NCBI RefSeq assembly: GCF_007829875.1
Contig: NZ_VIWV01000001.1
Location: 6,894,001 to 6,958,000, forward strand
Direction of reading: 5' to 3'
Origin: Streptomyces capillispiralis
GTDB taxonomy: Bacteria > Actinomycetota > Actinomycetes > Streptomycetales > Streptomycetaceae
Length of the DNA: 64,000 bases
The first letter of the stretch is position 1. Each line of letters starts with the position of its first letter. Under the pieces are notes generated by a model that worked only from the letters and a program-made list of their open reading frames with translations, had not been told where the DNA came from and did no database searches. Position numbers and translations under genes: made by a program. This document shows positions 50,868-59,393 of the stretch, piece after piece.

Positions 50868-52094
50868 ATGGCCGAGTTCACCATGGAGCTCAACGACGAG
50901 CAGAAGGAGGTCCGGGACTGGTTGCACGGCTTCGCCGCCGATGTGATCCGCCCCGCGGCCGCCGAATGGGACGAGCGCGAGGAGACTCCCTGGCCGGTCA
51001 TCCAGGAGGCCGCCAAGGTCGGCATCTACTCCCTGGACTTCTACGCCCAGCAGTACTTCGACGCAAGCGGTCTCGGCATCCCCATGGCGATGGAGGAGCT
51101 GTTCTGGGGCGACGCGGGCATCGCCCTGTCGATCGTCGGCACCGGCCTCGCCGCCGTCGGCGTCCTCGCCAACGGCACCGAGGAGCAGATCGGCACCTGG
51201 ATCCCCCAGATGTACGGCGACGCCACCGACGTCAAGGTCGCGGCGTTCTGCTCCTCCGAGCCCGACGCCGGCTCCGACGTGGCCTCCATGCGCACCCGCG
51301 CGGTGTACGACGAGGCCAAGGACGAGTGGGTGATCAACGGCACCAAGACCTGGGCGACCAACGGCGGCATCGCCAACGTCCACGTCGTGGTCGCGGTCGT
51401 CGACCCGGACCTCGGCTCCAAGGGCCACGCCTCCTTCATCATCCCGCCGGGCACCCCCGGCCTCGCCCAGGGCCAGAAGTTCAAGAAGCACGGCATCCGC
51501 GCCTCCCACACCGCCGAGGTCGTCCTCGACCACGTGCGCGTCCCCGGCTCCTGCCTGCTCGGCGGCAAGGAGAAGCTGGACGAGCGCCTCGCCCGCGCCC
51601 GCGAGAAGGCCAGGAAGGGCGGCGAGCGCGTGAAGAACGCCGCGATGGCCACCTTCGAGGCGTCCCGCCCCGCCGTCGGCGCCATGGCGGTGGGCACCGC
51701 CCGCGCGGCGTACGAGGTCGCCCTCGACTACGCGACCACGCGCGAGCAGTTCGGCCGCCCGATCATCGACAACCAGGGCGTCGCCTTCCAGCTCGCCGAC
51801 ATGCGCACCCAGATCGACGCCGCCCGCCTGCTGGTGTGGCGCGCCTCGTGGATGGCGATCAACGGCAAGCCGTTCACGGCGGCCGAGGGCTCGATGTCCA
51901 AGCTGTTCGCCAGCGAGACGGCCAAGAAGGTCACCGCCCAGGCGATACAGATCCTCGGCGGCAACGGCTACACCCGCGAATACCCGGTCGAGCGCATGCA
52001 CCGCGACGCCGCCATCTACACCATCTTCGAGGGCACGAGCGAGATCCAGCGCCTGGTGATCGCCCGCACCCTGTCGGGCATGCCCATCCGCTGA
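50868..52094 (+). CDS. Acyl-CoA dehydrogenase
   Basis: A 408-residue FAD enzyme of fatty-acid beta-oxidation that makes trans-2-enoyl-CoA. Features are AFCSSEPDAGSDVASM, WVINGTKTWATNGG, the flavin site TREQFGRPIIDNQGVAFQLADM, ILGGNGYTREYPVERMHRD and the catalytic Glu in YTIFEGTSEIQ. A charged insertion (residues about 236-262, ARAREKARKGGERVKN) interrupts the middle region. The start is ATG 50868 with TGGAGGGGAC upstream. It is divergent from its likely repressor. Confidence 0.94.
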   Translation: MAEFTMELNDEQKEVRDWLHGFAADVIRPAAAEWDEREETPWPVIQEAAKVGIYSLDFYAQQYFDASGLGIPMAMEELFWGDAGIALSIVGTGLAAVGVLANGTEEQIGTWIPQMYGDATDVKVAAFCSSEPDAGSDVASMRTRAVYDEAKDEWVINGTKTWATNGGIANVHVVVAVVDPDLGSKGHASFIIPPGTPGLAQGQKFKKHGIRASHTAEVVLDHVRVPGSCLLGGKEKLDERLARAREKARKGGERVKNAAMATFEASRPAVGAMAVGTARAAYEVALDYATTREQFGRPIIDNQGVAFQLADMRTQIDAARLLVWRASWMAINGKPFTAAEGSMSKLFASETAKKVTAQAIQILGGNGYTREYPVERMHRDAAIYTIFEGTSEIQRLVIARTLSGMPIR

Positions 52095-52111
52095 GGCGGC
52101 CCCCGGAGACG

Positions 52112-52140
52112 ACCCGGCGGTGCGGGCGGCACCGCCGGGT
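52112..52140 (+). terminator. Terminator after the acyl-CoA dehydrogenase
   Basis: ACCCGGCGGTGC and GCACCGCCGGGT form a 12-base perfect stem with a GGGCG loop, 17 bases after the stop codon and before the next gene. It has only a weak T run. It is probably an intrinsic terminator separating the two genes. Confidence 0.65.
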
Positions 52141-52197
52141 TATCCGCGCCCCGCTCCCGGGAAGCCCTCGTGTGTGACCGACGCGACGGAGGACCCG

Positions 52198-52860
52198 ATG
52201 ACCCGCACCGCCCGGGAACTGCTGGAGACGACCACGCGGGAACTCGCCCCCGACCCGCGTTCCAACCCCCTCGTCCCCCTGATCGCCCGGGGCGAGGCGG
52301 ACCGGGCCACCCTGGCCGCGCTCGCCCTGGAACAGCGGTGGGTGATCCCGGCGGACCGGACCGCCTTCCTGCACCTGGCCGAACGGTCGGCGGCCGCACC
52401 GGAGACCGCCGCGTACTTCACCGCCCTCGCCGACGGCGAGGCCCTGGCGGCGGGACACCTGGAGGTGTTCGCGGCGGCGTGCGGCGTGGACGCGACCCGC
52501 GCGGAGGCCTACGACCCCCTGCCCGGCTGCCAGTCCTACCCCGCCTACGTCGCCTGGCTGGCGCTCAACGCCGAACCCGCCGACATCGTCCTCGCCCTGA
52601 CCGCCAACTTCTCGGCCTGGGGCGGCTACTGCGCGACGATCGCCGGGGCCCTGCGCACCCACTACGGCTTCACGGACGAGGCCTGCGCGTTCTTCGACTT
52701 CTTCGCGGAACCGGCCCCCGGCCTGGACGACGCGGGCGTCAAGGCGGTGCGGGCGGCCCTGGACGAGGGACGCCTCGACGAGCACCGCGCCCAGCGGTAC
52801 GCCCGCTTGCTCCAGCGCTACGAGGCGATGTTCTGGTCGGCGCTGCGGGAACACCCGTAG
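52198..52860 (+). CDS. TenA/heme-oxygenase-fold-like helical protein
   Basis: A 220-residue all-helical protein with aromatic and Cys residues placed as in TenA-like or heme-oxygenase-fold proteins (GCQSYPAYVAWLALN, NFSAWGGYCATIAGAL, then ACAFFDFFAEPAPG). These families include thiaminases and iron-dependent oxidases, but the metal ligands are not plain here. It is sometimes labelled a transcriptional regulator in Streptomyces, without evidence visible here. The ATG at 52198 has GGAGGA upstream. Confidence 0.7.
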   Translation: MTRTARELLETTTRELAPDPRSNPLVPLIARGEADRATLAALALEQRWVIPADRTAFLHLAERSAAAPETAAYFTALADGEALAAGHLEVFAAACGVDATRAEAYDPLPGCQSYPAYVAWLALNAEPADIVLALTANFSAWGGYCATIAGALRTHYGFTDEACAFFDFFAEPAPGLDDAGVKAVRAALDEGRLDEHRAQRYARLLQRYEAMFWSALREHP

Positions 52861-52905
52861 GGGCGCGGGGAACCGCGCGATCGACCACGACGGACCGGCA
52901 GCCCG

Positions 52906-53142
52906 TTACGGCGCGCCCCCGCTGCTGTGGGCGATGCACGCCACGTCGATCCGATCGGCGAGCTTCGCCAGCTCGATGGTCAGCGCGGCCACCGTGTCCT
53001 CGTCGAGCCCTTCCTCCCCGGCCTCGACGAGCCGCACCCACCGCCCGCCCACCGTGCGGAGCAGCTTGCTGACATCGGCCGCGGCCACTTGCAGGGTCCC
53101 GCGGTCGTCGACGATCAGGGGGAGAGTCACTTCGCGGTTCAC
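52906..53142 (-). CDS. Small conserved hypothetical protein
   Basis: A 78-residue soluble protein starting at GTG (NREVTLPLIVDDRG) with no membrane segment. It may belong to the DUF6213-like actinobacterial family, judged by VAAADVSKLLRTVGGRWVRLVEAG (key part RTVGGRWVRLVEAG), but I am not certain. It is convergent with the helical protein gene and sits 25 bases before the end of the aldehyde dehydrogenase gene on the same strand. Confidence 0.65.
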   Translation of the reverse strand: MNREVTLPLIVDDRGTLQVAAADVSKLLRTVGGRWVRLVEAGEEGLDEDTVAALTIELAKLADRIDVACIAHSSGGAP

Positions 53143-53167
53143 AGTCGGGATCGTATCCGCGCGGGCC

Positions 53168-54553
53168 TCACGCACCCTGCCAAACCGTGGTGATGTTGCA
53201 GAACTCGCGGATTCCGTGCCCGGACAGCTCACGCCCGTACCCGGACCGCTTGACCCCGCCGAACGGGAAGGCCGGGTGGGACGCCGTCATCCCGTTCACG
53301 TACACGCTGCCCGCCTCCAGGTCCCGGACGAACCGTTCGACCTCGGCCTCCTCCCGCGTCCAGACGTTGGAACTGAGGCCGAAGGAGGTGTCGTTGGCGA
53401 TCAGCACCGCCTCGTCCAGGTCCGCCGCGCGGTAGAGCGTGGCGACCGGGCCGAAGGCCTCCTCCCGGTGGATGCGCATCTCCCGGCCGATTCCGGCCAG
53501 GACGGTCGGCGGATAGAACCAGCCGGGCCCGTCGGGGCGCTCGCCGCCGCACAGCACGGTGGCGCCGGCCCGCACCGCGTCGTCGACCAGTTCCTCCAGG
53601 TCGGCCCGGCCCCGTTCGCTGGAGAGCGGGCCGACGTCCGTCTCCTCGTCCATCGGGTCGCCGACCTTCAGCGCCCTCATGCCCTCCGTGAAGCGTTCGG
53701 CGAAGGCGTCGTAGACGTCCGTGTGCACGATGAACCGCTTGGCGGCGATGCAGGACTGCCCCGTGTTCTGGACCCGCGCGGTCACCGCGACCTCGGCGGC
53801 CCGGTCCAGGTCGGCGGAGGGCATCACCACGTAGGGGTCGCTGCCGCCCAGTTCCAGCACCGTCTTCTTGACCATCTCACCGGCGGTGGAGGCGACCGCG
53901 CGCCCCGCGGGCTCGCTCCCGGTGAGGGTGGCCGCCTTCACCCGCTCGTCCCGCAGGATCTCGTCGACCGCGGCGGAACCGATGAGCAGTGTCTGGAAAC
54001 AGCCCTCGGTGAAGCCCGCCCGGTGGAACAGGTCCTCCAGGTACAGGGCGGTCTGCGGCACGTTCGAGGCGTGCTTGAGCAGGCCCACGTTGCCCGCCAT
54101 CAGCGCCGGCGCCGCGAACCGCACCACCTGCCACAGCGGGAAGTTCCACGGCATCACGGCGAGCACCGGGCCCAGCGGCCGGTAGCGCACCAGGACCCGG
54201 GAGGCGCCGGAGTCCTTCACGTCGGCGGCGTCGGGCTCCTCGTCGGCGAGGAGGTCCGCCGCGTGATCGGCGTACCAGTGCATCGCCTTGGCGCACTTCG
54301 CGGCCTCCGCGCGGGCCTGCTTGACCGGCTTGCCCATCTCCGTGGTGATCACCCGGCCGATGGTGTCCCGGTCCTCGTCGAGGATGTCGGCGGCCCGGTG
54401 CATCAGGCGGGCCCGCTCCTCGAAGGTCGTCGTCCGGTACGTGCGGAACGTGGCCTCCGCGAGCTGGATCCGGTGCCCGATCTCCTCCTCGTCCATGGGG
54501 TGGTACGTCTTGACGGTCTCGCCGGTCGCCGGATTCACCGTGGCGATGTGCAT
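53168..54553 (-). CDS. gabD: NADP-dependent succinate-semialdehyde dehydrogenase
   Basis: A 461-residue aldehyde dehydrogenase, very like mycobacterial GabD1 from memory. It has VMPWNFPLWQVVRFAAPALMAGN (key part PWNFPLWQ), the catalytic Glu in LELGGSDPYVV, the catalytic Cys in NTGQSCIAAKRF and PFGGVKRSGYGREL at the end. It oxidises succinate semialdehyde to succinate. The ATG at 54553 (MHIATVNPATGETVK) is the true start; the longer frame is spurious. No transaminase GabT is adjacent. Confidence 0.93.
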   Translation of the reverse strand: MHIATVNPATGETVKTYHPMDEEEIGHRIQLAEATFRTYRTTTFEERARLMHRAADILDEDRDTIGRVITTEMGKPVKQARAEAAKCAKAMHWYADHAADLLADEEPDAADVKDSGASRVLVRYRPLGPVLAVMPWNFPLWQVVRFAAPALMAGNVGLLKHASNVPQTALYLEDLFHRAGFTEGCFQTLLIGSAAVDEILRDERVKAATLTGSEPAGRAVASTAGEMVKKTVLELGGSDPYVVMPSADLDRAAEVAVTARVQNTGQSCIAAKRFIVHTDVYDAFAERFTEGMRALKVGDPMDEETDVGPLSSERGRADLEELVDDAVRAGATVLCGGERPDGPGWFYPPTVLAGIGREMRIHREEAFGPVATLYRAADLDEAVLIANDTSFGLSSNVWTREEAEVERFVRDLEAGSVYVNGMTASHPAFPFGGVKRSGYGRELSGHGIREFCNITTVWQGA

Positions 54554-54630
54554 CGCTGACCTCCCTGGGGACGGGCTGTGCCTTCCGACCTTCCCGCGCG
54601 CCGGTGGGCGGCGCAACGCGGGAGGTCTCC

Positions 54631-55095
54631 TCAGGGCGAGTGCTCCGCCAGCCGGTCGAGAAACGCGGCCTGCGCGGAGACGATCACTTCCCGGGCCCGG
54701 TCCAGGGGGAACCACGCGACCCGGTCCAGTTCCGGGAACTCCTGGATCCGTCCCGACTTCGGCGGCCACTCCATCGCGAACGTGCCGGGGACCACCGTCG
54801 CCGGGTCGAGGTCCGCCTCGACCGCCCAGGCCGTCACGGTCTTCCCGCCGGACTGCCGGACCTCCCCGAGCGGCACCGCCTCCCCGTCCGGCGGCGCCAG
54901 CCCCAGCTCCTCCCGGAACTCGCGGCGCGCCGCCTCCCAGGCCGGCTCGCCGGGGTCGTACTCACCCTTGGGCACGGTCCACGCCCCGGTCTCCCGCCGC
55001 GCGAAGAACGGGCCGCCCATATGACCGAGCAACACCTCCACGCCCCGGCCGGTGTGCCGGAACAACAGCAGTCCCGCGCTCCGGGAGCCCCTCAC
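54631..55095 (-). CDS. Nudix hydrolase
   Basis: A 154-residue protein with the Nudix box GEYDPGEPAWEAARREFREELGL (Gly, then the REFREE helix that binds Mg) at about residues 43-65. The SAGLLLFRHTGRGVEVLLGHMGGPF start fits a housekeeping or NTP-cleaning Nudix enzyme. It begins with GTG overlapping the ligase TGA by four bases, so the pair is coupled; it could clean nucleotides or adenylated intermediates during repair, which is inference. Confidence 0.9.
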   Translation of the reverse strand: MRGSRSAGLLLFRHTGRGVEVLLGHMGGPFFARRETGAWTVPKGEYDPGEPAWEAARREFREELGLAPPDGEAVPLGEVRQSGGKTVTAWAVEADLDPATVVPGTFAMEWPPKSGRIQEFPELDRVAWFPLDRAREVIVSAQAAFLDRLAEHSP

Positions 55096-56630
55096 GGCCG
55101 TACCTCGGGGTGCGCGGCGAGCAGGGTCTCCACCGTGTCCGCCTCCTCGGGGCGCTTGTCCTCGCGGTAGCGGATCACACGGGCGAAGCGCAGGGTGACA
55201 CCGGCCGGGTAGCGGGTGGAGCGCTGGAGGCCGTCGTAGGCGATCTCCACCACGAGTTCGGGGCGCACGGTCACGACGTAGCCGCTCTCGTCGACCGCCA
55301 GGTCCCGCAGCCGTTCGGTCTGCCAGGCCAGCATCGCGTCGGTCATGCCCTTGAAGGTCTTGCCGAGCATGGCGAAACCGCCGTCGGCGGTGCGGGCGCC
55401 CAGATGCAGGTTGGAGAGCTTCCCGGTGCGGCGGCCGTGGCCCCACTCCGCGGCCAGCACCACCAGGTCGAGCGTGTGCACCGGCTTCACCTTCAGCCAC
55501 GAGGCGCCGCGCCGGCCCGCGCTGTAGGGGGCGTCCAGGCCCTTGACCACGACGCCCTCGTGGCCGCGCGCCAGGGTCTCGGCGAGGAACTCCTCCGCCG
55601 CGCTCACGTCGCCGGGACCCGACACCACGGTGCGGCGCACCCGCATCGGCTCCGGCACCAGCCGGGCCAGTTCCGCGTGCCGCTCGGTGAACGGCAGGTC
55701 CAGCAGGTCGCGGCCGTCCACGGACAGCGCGTCGAAGAAGACCGGGGAGACGGGGACCTCCCGGGCGGCCGTCGCCACGTCCGCCCGCGAGCCGACCCGC
55801 CCGGCGGTCTCCTGGAAGGAGCGGGGACGGCCCTCCTCGTCGAAGGAGATGACCTCCCCGTCCAGGATGAACCGCTCGCCCCGCAGCCGGAGGGCCGCCG
55901 CCGTCACCTCCGGCAGCCGGCCGGTGATGTCGTCGAGGGTGCGGGTGTGCACGCGTACCGTGTCGCCGTCGCGGTGGACCTGGACGCGGATGCCGTCGAG
56001 TTTCTCCTCGACCGCGCAGCTCCCCAGCTTCTCGACCGCCTCCGCGACCGAGGAGGCGCTGTGCGCCAGCATCGGCAGCACCGGGCGGCCGACGGTCAGC
56101 CGGAACCGCTCCAGCGCCGCGGGACCGTCCGCGAGCAGCGCCCCGGCCACCGTCTGCAGGGAGCCGGCCAGCATCACCGCCCGCCGCACGTCGGCGGGCG
56201 GCGCCCCCGTGGCCTGCGCCAGCCCCTCCACGGCGACCGCGTCGAGGGCGCCCTGGCGGACCTCGCCGGTGAGCAGACCCGACAGGAACCGCTGCTCGTC
56301 CTCGGTGGCCGCGCCCAGCAGCTCGCCGACCAGCCGGGCCCGCTCGGCCTGGGACCCCGGACCGGACACCTTGCCGAGCGCGGTGAGCAGGGCGTCGACC
56401 TCGCGCACGGTCAGGGACGGCTCGGCGGCCGGGGCGACCGGACGGCTCAGCACCTTCCAGCCCACGCCGATCCGCCCCTGCGGCAGCCGGCCCGCCAGAT
56501 ACGGGATGACGACCGGCACGTCGTCCGCCTCCGCCTCCCGGAACAGTCCGGCGAGCAGCGCGATCTTCCGGGTGCGCGCCGAGGTGGCGGCGACCTCCTG
56601 GGACACACGGGCCAGCCGGGACAGCAGCAT
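55092..56630 (-). CDS. ATP-dependent DNA ligase (LigB type)
   Basis: A 512-residue ligase. An N-terminal DNA-binding domain (about 1-190) precedes the nucleotidyltransferase domain with the AMP-accepting Lys in EEKLDGIRVQ (about residue 211), LDGEVISF and EGVVVKGLD, and a C-terminal OB fold (about 405-500). It seals nicks using ATP, beside the NAD-dependent LigA; mycobacterial LigB is the closest analogue. A Nudix gene is coupled downstream. Confidence 0.93.
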   Translation of the reverse strand: MLLSRLARVSQEVAATSARTRKIALLAGLFREAEADDVPVVIPYLAGRLPQGRIGVGWKVLSRPVAPAAEPSLTVREVDALLTALGKVSGPGSQAERARLVGELLGAATEDEQRFLSGLLTGEVRQGALDAVAVEGLAQATGAPPADVRRAVMLAGSLQTVAGALLADGPAALERFRLTVGRPVLPMLAHSASSVAEAVEKLGSCAVEEKLDGIRVQVHRDGDTVRVHTRTLDDITGRLPEVTAAALRLRGERFILDGEVISFDEEGRPRSFQETAGRVGSRADVATAAREVPVSPVFFDALSVDGRDLLDLPFTERHAELARLVPEPMRVRRTVVSGPGDVSAAEEFLAETLARGHEGVVVKGLDAPYSAGRRGASWLKVKPVHTLDLVVLAAEWGHGRRTGKLSNLHLGARTADGGFAMLGKTFKGMTDAMLAWQTERLRDLAVDESGYVVTVRPELVVEIAYDGLQRSTRYPAGVTLRFARVIRYREDKRPEEADTVETLLAAHPEVRP

Positions 56631-56679
56631 GCAGCCATGGTGCTACGGAGGCGGCCGCTCCACACCCCGGCCGGACGGC

Positions 56680-57648
56680 TCAGTCGCCGACCGCGGCGTC
56701 CAGACGGCTCATCAGCAGGTCGCCGACGATCGCGGTCGCGGCGCGGTAGCCGCCGCTCGCCGCGTGCACGACCTGCTCGGCGAAGCCGATCGCGTTGCCC
56801 GCCGCCCAGACGCCGGGCACCGTGGTCAGGCCCGTGGGGTCGACGACCGGGTACGCGCCGAACGGCGTCTCGTTCAGTTCGGCGCCCAGCCGTTCCAGCA
56901 GGCCCGTCTGCGGCACCGGGCGCGGCCCGACGAAGAGCACGGAACGGGCGTGCGTGGTGCCGTCGGCCAGCCGCACCCCGGTGAGCCGGTCGTCGTCGGT
57001 GACCAGCTCAGCGACCTCCCCGGGGACGACGCCGACGCCGGCGGCGGCCAGCCTGCGCAGGTCCTGGTCGGACAGCTCCTCCTCGGCGACCCGGTGCAGG
57101 AAGAGGGTGACGTCCTTCGACCACTGGGACACCATCAGCGCCTGGTGCACGCTCATCGCGCTCGACGCGAGCACGCCGAAGGGCTCGTCGCGCACCTCCC
57201 AGCCGTGGCAGAACGGGCAGTGCAGCACATCGCGCCCGAACCGCTCGGCGACCCCGGGGACCTCCGGCAGTTCGTCCTTCAGCCCGGTGGCGACGATCAG
57301 CCGCCGGGCGCGCACGGGCCGGCCCGCGTCCAGGACGACGGTGAAGTCCCCGTCCCCGGTGACCTCCGTGACCCGGTCCCGGACGAGCTCGACGCCGTAG
57401 CCCGCGATCTCCTCCCGGCCCAGCGCCAGGAACTCGGCCGGGGACATCCCGTCCCGGGAGAGATAGCCCTGCATGTGGGACGAGGGCGCGTTGCGCGGCT
57501 CGCCCGCGTCGACCACCAGGGTGCGCAGCCGGGCCCGGCCGAGCACCAGGGCGGCGGACAGGCCCGCCGCTCCGCCGCCGACGACCACCACGTCGTAGCT
57601 CTCGTCCCCGGTCCGCCCGAGGTCTTCGTTCCTGCCGGTCTCGTTCAT
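56680..57648 (-). CDS. Thioredoxin-reductase-like FAD/NAD(P) oxidoreductase
   Basis: A 322-residue flavoprotein. The FAD motif is VVVGGGAAGLSAALVLGRA (key part VVGGGAAGLSAA), the redox-like CPFC motif lies in VLHCPFCHGWEV, and FVGPRP and GVWAAGNAIGFAEQVVHAA mark the NAD(P) and second FAD sites. The CxxC fits thioredoxin reductase-like enzymes, but no thioredoxin is adjacent, so the partner is unknown. The ATG at 57648 has GGAGGTGG upstream; the XRE-cupin gene is divergent. Confidence 0.9.
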   Translation of the reverse strand: MNETGRNEDLGRTGDESYDVVVVGGGAAGLSAALVLGRARLRTLVVDAGEPRNAPSSHMQGYLSRDGMSPAEFLALGREEIAGYGVELVRDRVTEVTGDGDFTVVLDAGRPVRARRLIVATGLKDELPEVPGVAERFGRDVLHCPFCHGWEVRDEPFGVLASSAMSVHQALMVSQWSKDVTLFLHRVAEEELSDQDLRRLAAAGVGVVPGEVAELVTDDDRLTGVRLADGTTHARSVLFVGPRPVPQTGLLERLGAELNETPFGAYPVVDPTGLTTVPGVWAAGNAIGFAEQVVHAASGGYRAATAIVGDLLMSRLDAAVGD

Positions 57649-57690
57649 CGTGACCACCTCCACCACGACGGTCGCCCAGGAGCTGCCGGA

Positions 57691-57719
57691 TTGACAAACA
57701 ACTTTGCCGGTTCTGCAAT
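57691..57719 (+). promoter_or_regulatory. Promoter and dyad for the XRE-cupin regulator
   Basis: TTGACA (57691-57696) and TGCAAT (57714-57719) are exactly 17 bp apart. The start point would be at the ATG (57726), so the message is leaderless. TTGC-CGGTTCT-GCAA (57704-57718) overlaps the -10 region, where a regulator would block transcription. Confidence 0.65.
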
Positions 57720-57725
57720 ACCGGT

Positions 57726-58298
57726 ATGACGACGGACGACGTTCTCGCGGAAGTGGGCCCCCGGCTGCGGCGGATCAGGAAGGAGCGGGAGGTGACCCTC
57801 GCCGCGCTGTCGGAGGCGACCGGCATCTCCGTCAGCACCCTCTCGCGGCTGGAGTCCGGACTGCGCAAGCCCAGCCTGGAGCTGCTGCTGCCGATCGCGC
57901 AGGCCCACCAGGTGCCCCTGGACGAACTGGTCGGCGCGCCGCCGGTCGGTGATCCGCGCGTACGGGCCGAGCCGGTCCAGCGCTACGGCCGCACCCACTG
58001 GCCGCTCACCCGGCAGCCCGGCGGGCTCCAGGCGTTCAAGGTGCTCGAACCCCAGCGCAAGCTGGAGCCGGAGCCGCGCGTCCACGAGGGGTACGAGTGG
58101 CTGTACGTGCTGGCCGGGAAGCTGCGCCTGGTGCTCGGTGAGCACGACGTGGTGCTGACGGCGGGGGAGGCCGCCGAGTTCGACACCCGCGTGCCGCACT
58201 GGTTCGGCTCGACGGGCGAGGGCCCCGTGGAGTTCCTCAGCCTGTTCGGCCCGCAGGGGGAGCGGATGCACGTGAGGGCGCGGCCCCGGCAGGGATGA
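57726..58298 (+). CDS. XRE-family regulator with cupin domain
   Basis: A 190-residue regulator. The N-terminal XRE helix-turn-helix (about 8-65, VTLAALSEATGISVSTLSRLESG) is followed by a cupin sensor domain (about 100-185, EPRVHEGYEWLYVLAGKLRLVLGEHD and GEAAEFDTRVPHWFG, with HEGYEW and HWFG as likely metal or ligand positions). It is divergent from the flavin oxidoreductase gene and probably controls it and itself through the dyad between them. Confidence 0.92.
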   Translation: MTTDDVLAEVGPRLRRIRKEREVTLAALSEATGISVSTLSRLESGLRKPSLELLLPIAQAHQVPLDELVGAPPVGDPRVRAEPVQRYGRTHWPLTRQPGGLQAFKVLEPQRKLEPEPRVHEGYEWLYVLAGKLRLVLGEHDVVLTAGEAAEFDTRVPHWFGSTGEGPVEFLSLFGPQGERMHVRARPRQG

Positions 58299-58345
58299 CC
58301 GGGGCGTCCGGCGGGCGTGACGTGCGCGACGGTTCCCCGATCAGC

Positions 58346-58357
58346 AAGCGACCGCTT
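58346..58357. promoter_or_regulatory. AAGCG-AC-CGCTT dyad upstream of the oxidoreductase operon
   Basis: AAGCG (58346-58350) and CGCTT (58353-58357) form an inverted repeat directly before a TAGTAT box (58357-58362), 58 bp upstream of the quinone oxidoreductase start. The form resembles TetR operators that control acyl-CoA dehydrogenase operons. No repressor gene is adjacent, so it may act from elsewhere. Confidence 0.4.
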
Positions 58358-58415
58358 AGTATGCGGTGGACCCGGTCAGGCGAACACGACGTTCACACCC
58401 CCGTGGAGGCCCCGC

Positions 58416-59393
58416 ATGCAGGCATGGCAAGTGCACGAGCTCGGCGAGCCGGGCGAGGTGATGCGCCGCGCGGAGGTGGCACCGCCGACGCCCGGCGAGG
58501 GGCAGGTCCTGCTCAGGGTGCGCGCCGCCAACATCAACTTCCCGGACGCGCTGATGTGCCGGGGCCAGTACCAGGTCCGGCCGCCGCTGCCGTTCACGCC
58601 GGGCGTGGAGATCTGCGGCGAGACCGAGGACGGGCGCCGCGTGATCGCCAACCCGGTACTGCCGCACGGCGGTTTCGCCGAGTACGCCGTCGCCGACGCC
58701 GCCGCGCTGCTGCCCGCCCCGGACGCACTGGACGACGCCGAGGCCGCCGCCCTGCACATCGGCTACCAGACCGGCTGGTTCGGCCTGCACCGCCGGGCCG
58801 CTCTGGAGGCCGGCGAGACCCTGCTGGTGCACGCCGCCGCGGGCGGGGTCGGCAGCGCGGCCGTGCAGCTCGGCAAGGCCGCGGGCGCCACCGTCATCGG
58901 TGTGACCGGCGGCGCCGACAAGGCGGCCGTCGCCCGCGCACTGGGCTGCGACGTGGTGATCGACCGGCGCGAACAGGACGTCGTCGCCGCGGTGAAGGAG
59001 GCCACCGGCGGCCGGGGCGCCGACGTGATCTACGACCCCGTCGGCGGCCAGGCCTACGCCCAGTCCGCCAAGGCGGTCGCCTTCGAGGGCCGGATCGTCG
59101 TCGTCGGCTTCGCCAGCGGATCGATCCCCAGCCCGGCGCTGAACCACGCCCTGGTGAAGAACTACTCGATCCTCGGCCTGCACTGGGGCCTCTACAACAC
59201 CAGGAACCCGAAGCTGGTCCAGCACTGCCACGAACAGCTCACCGGCCTCGCCGCCCGGGGCGCGATCAAACCGCTGGTGAGCGAGCGCGTCCCGCTCGCC
59301 GAAGCCGCGGCCGCCGTCCAGCGGGTCGCCGACGGGGCCACCACCGGGCGCGTCGCCGTGCTGCCCGGCCCGGAGAACGAAGCCGCCGCATGA
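58416..59393 (+). CDS. Zinc-independent quinone oxidoreductase (NADPH)
   Basis: A 325-residue medium-chain dehydrogenase/reductase of the QOR type. The NADPH site is VHAAAGGVGSAAVQLGKAAGA (key part AAAGGVGSAAVQL), with NFPDALMCRGQYQ and VGFASGSIPSPALN as family features. Catalytic zinc ligands are absent. It may also be an enoyl reductase-like enzyme; its link to two acyl-CoA dehydrogenase genes is notable. The ATG at 58416 follows GTGGAGG. Confidence 0.9.
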   Translation: MQAWQVHELGEPGEVMRRAEVAPPTPGEGQVLLRVRAANINFPDALMCRGQYQVRPPLPFTPGVEICGETEDGRRVIANPVLPHGGFAEYAVADAAALLPAPDALDDAEAAALHIGYQTGWFGLHRRAALEAGETLLVHAAAGGVGSAAVQLGKAAGATVIGVTGGADKAAVARALGCDVVIDRREQDVVAAVKEATGGRGADVIYDPVGGQAYAQSAKAVAFEGRIVVVGFASGSIPSPALNHALVKNYSILGLHWGLYNTRNPKLVQHCHEQLTGLAARGAIKPLVSERVPLAEAAAAVQRVADGATTGRVAVLPGPENEAAA

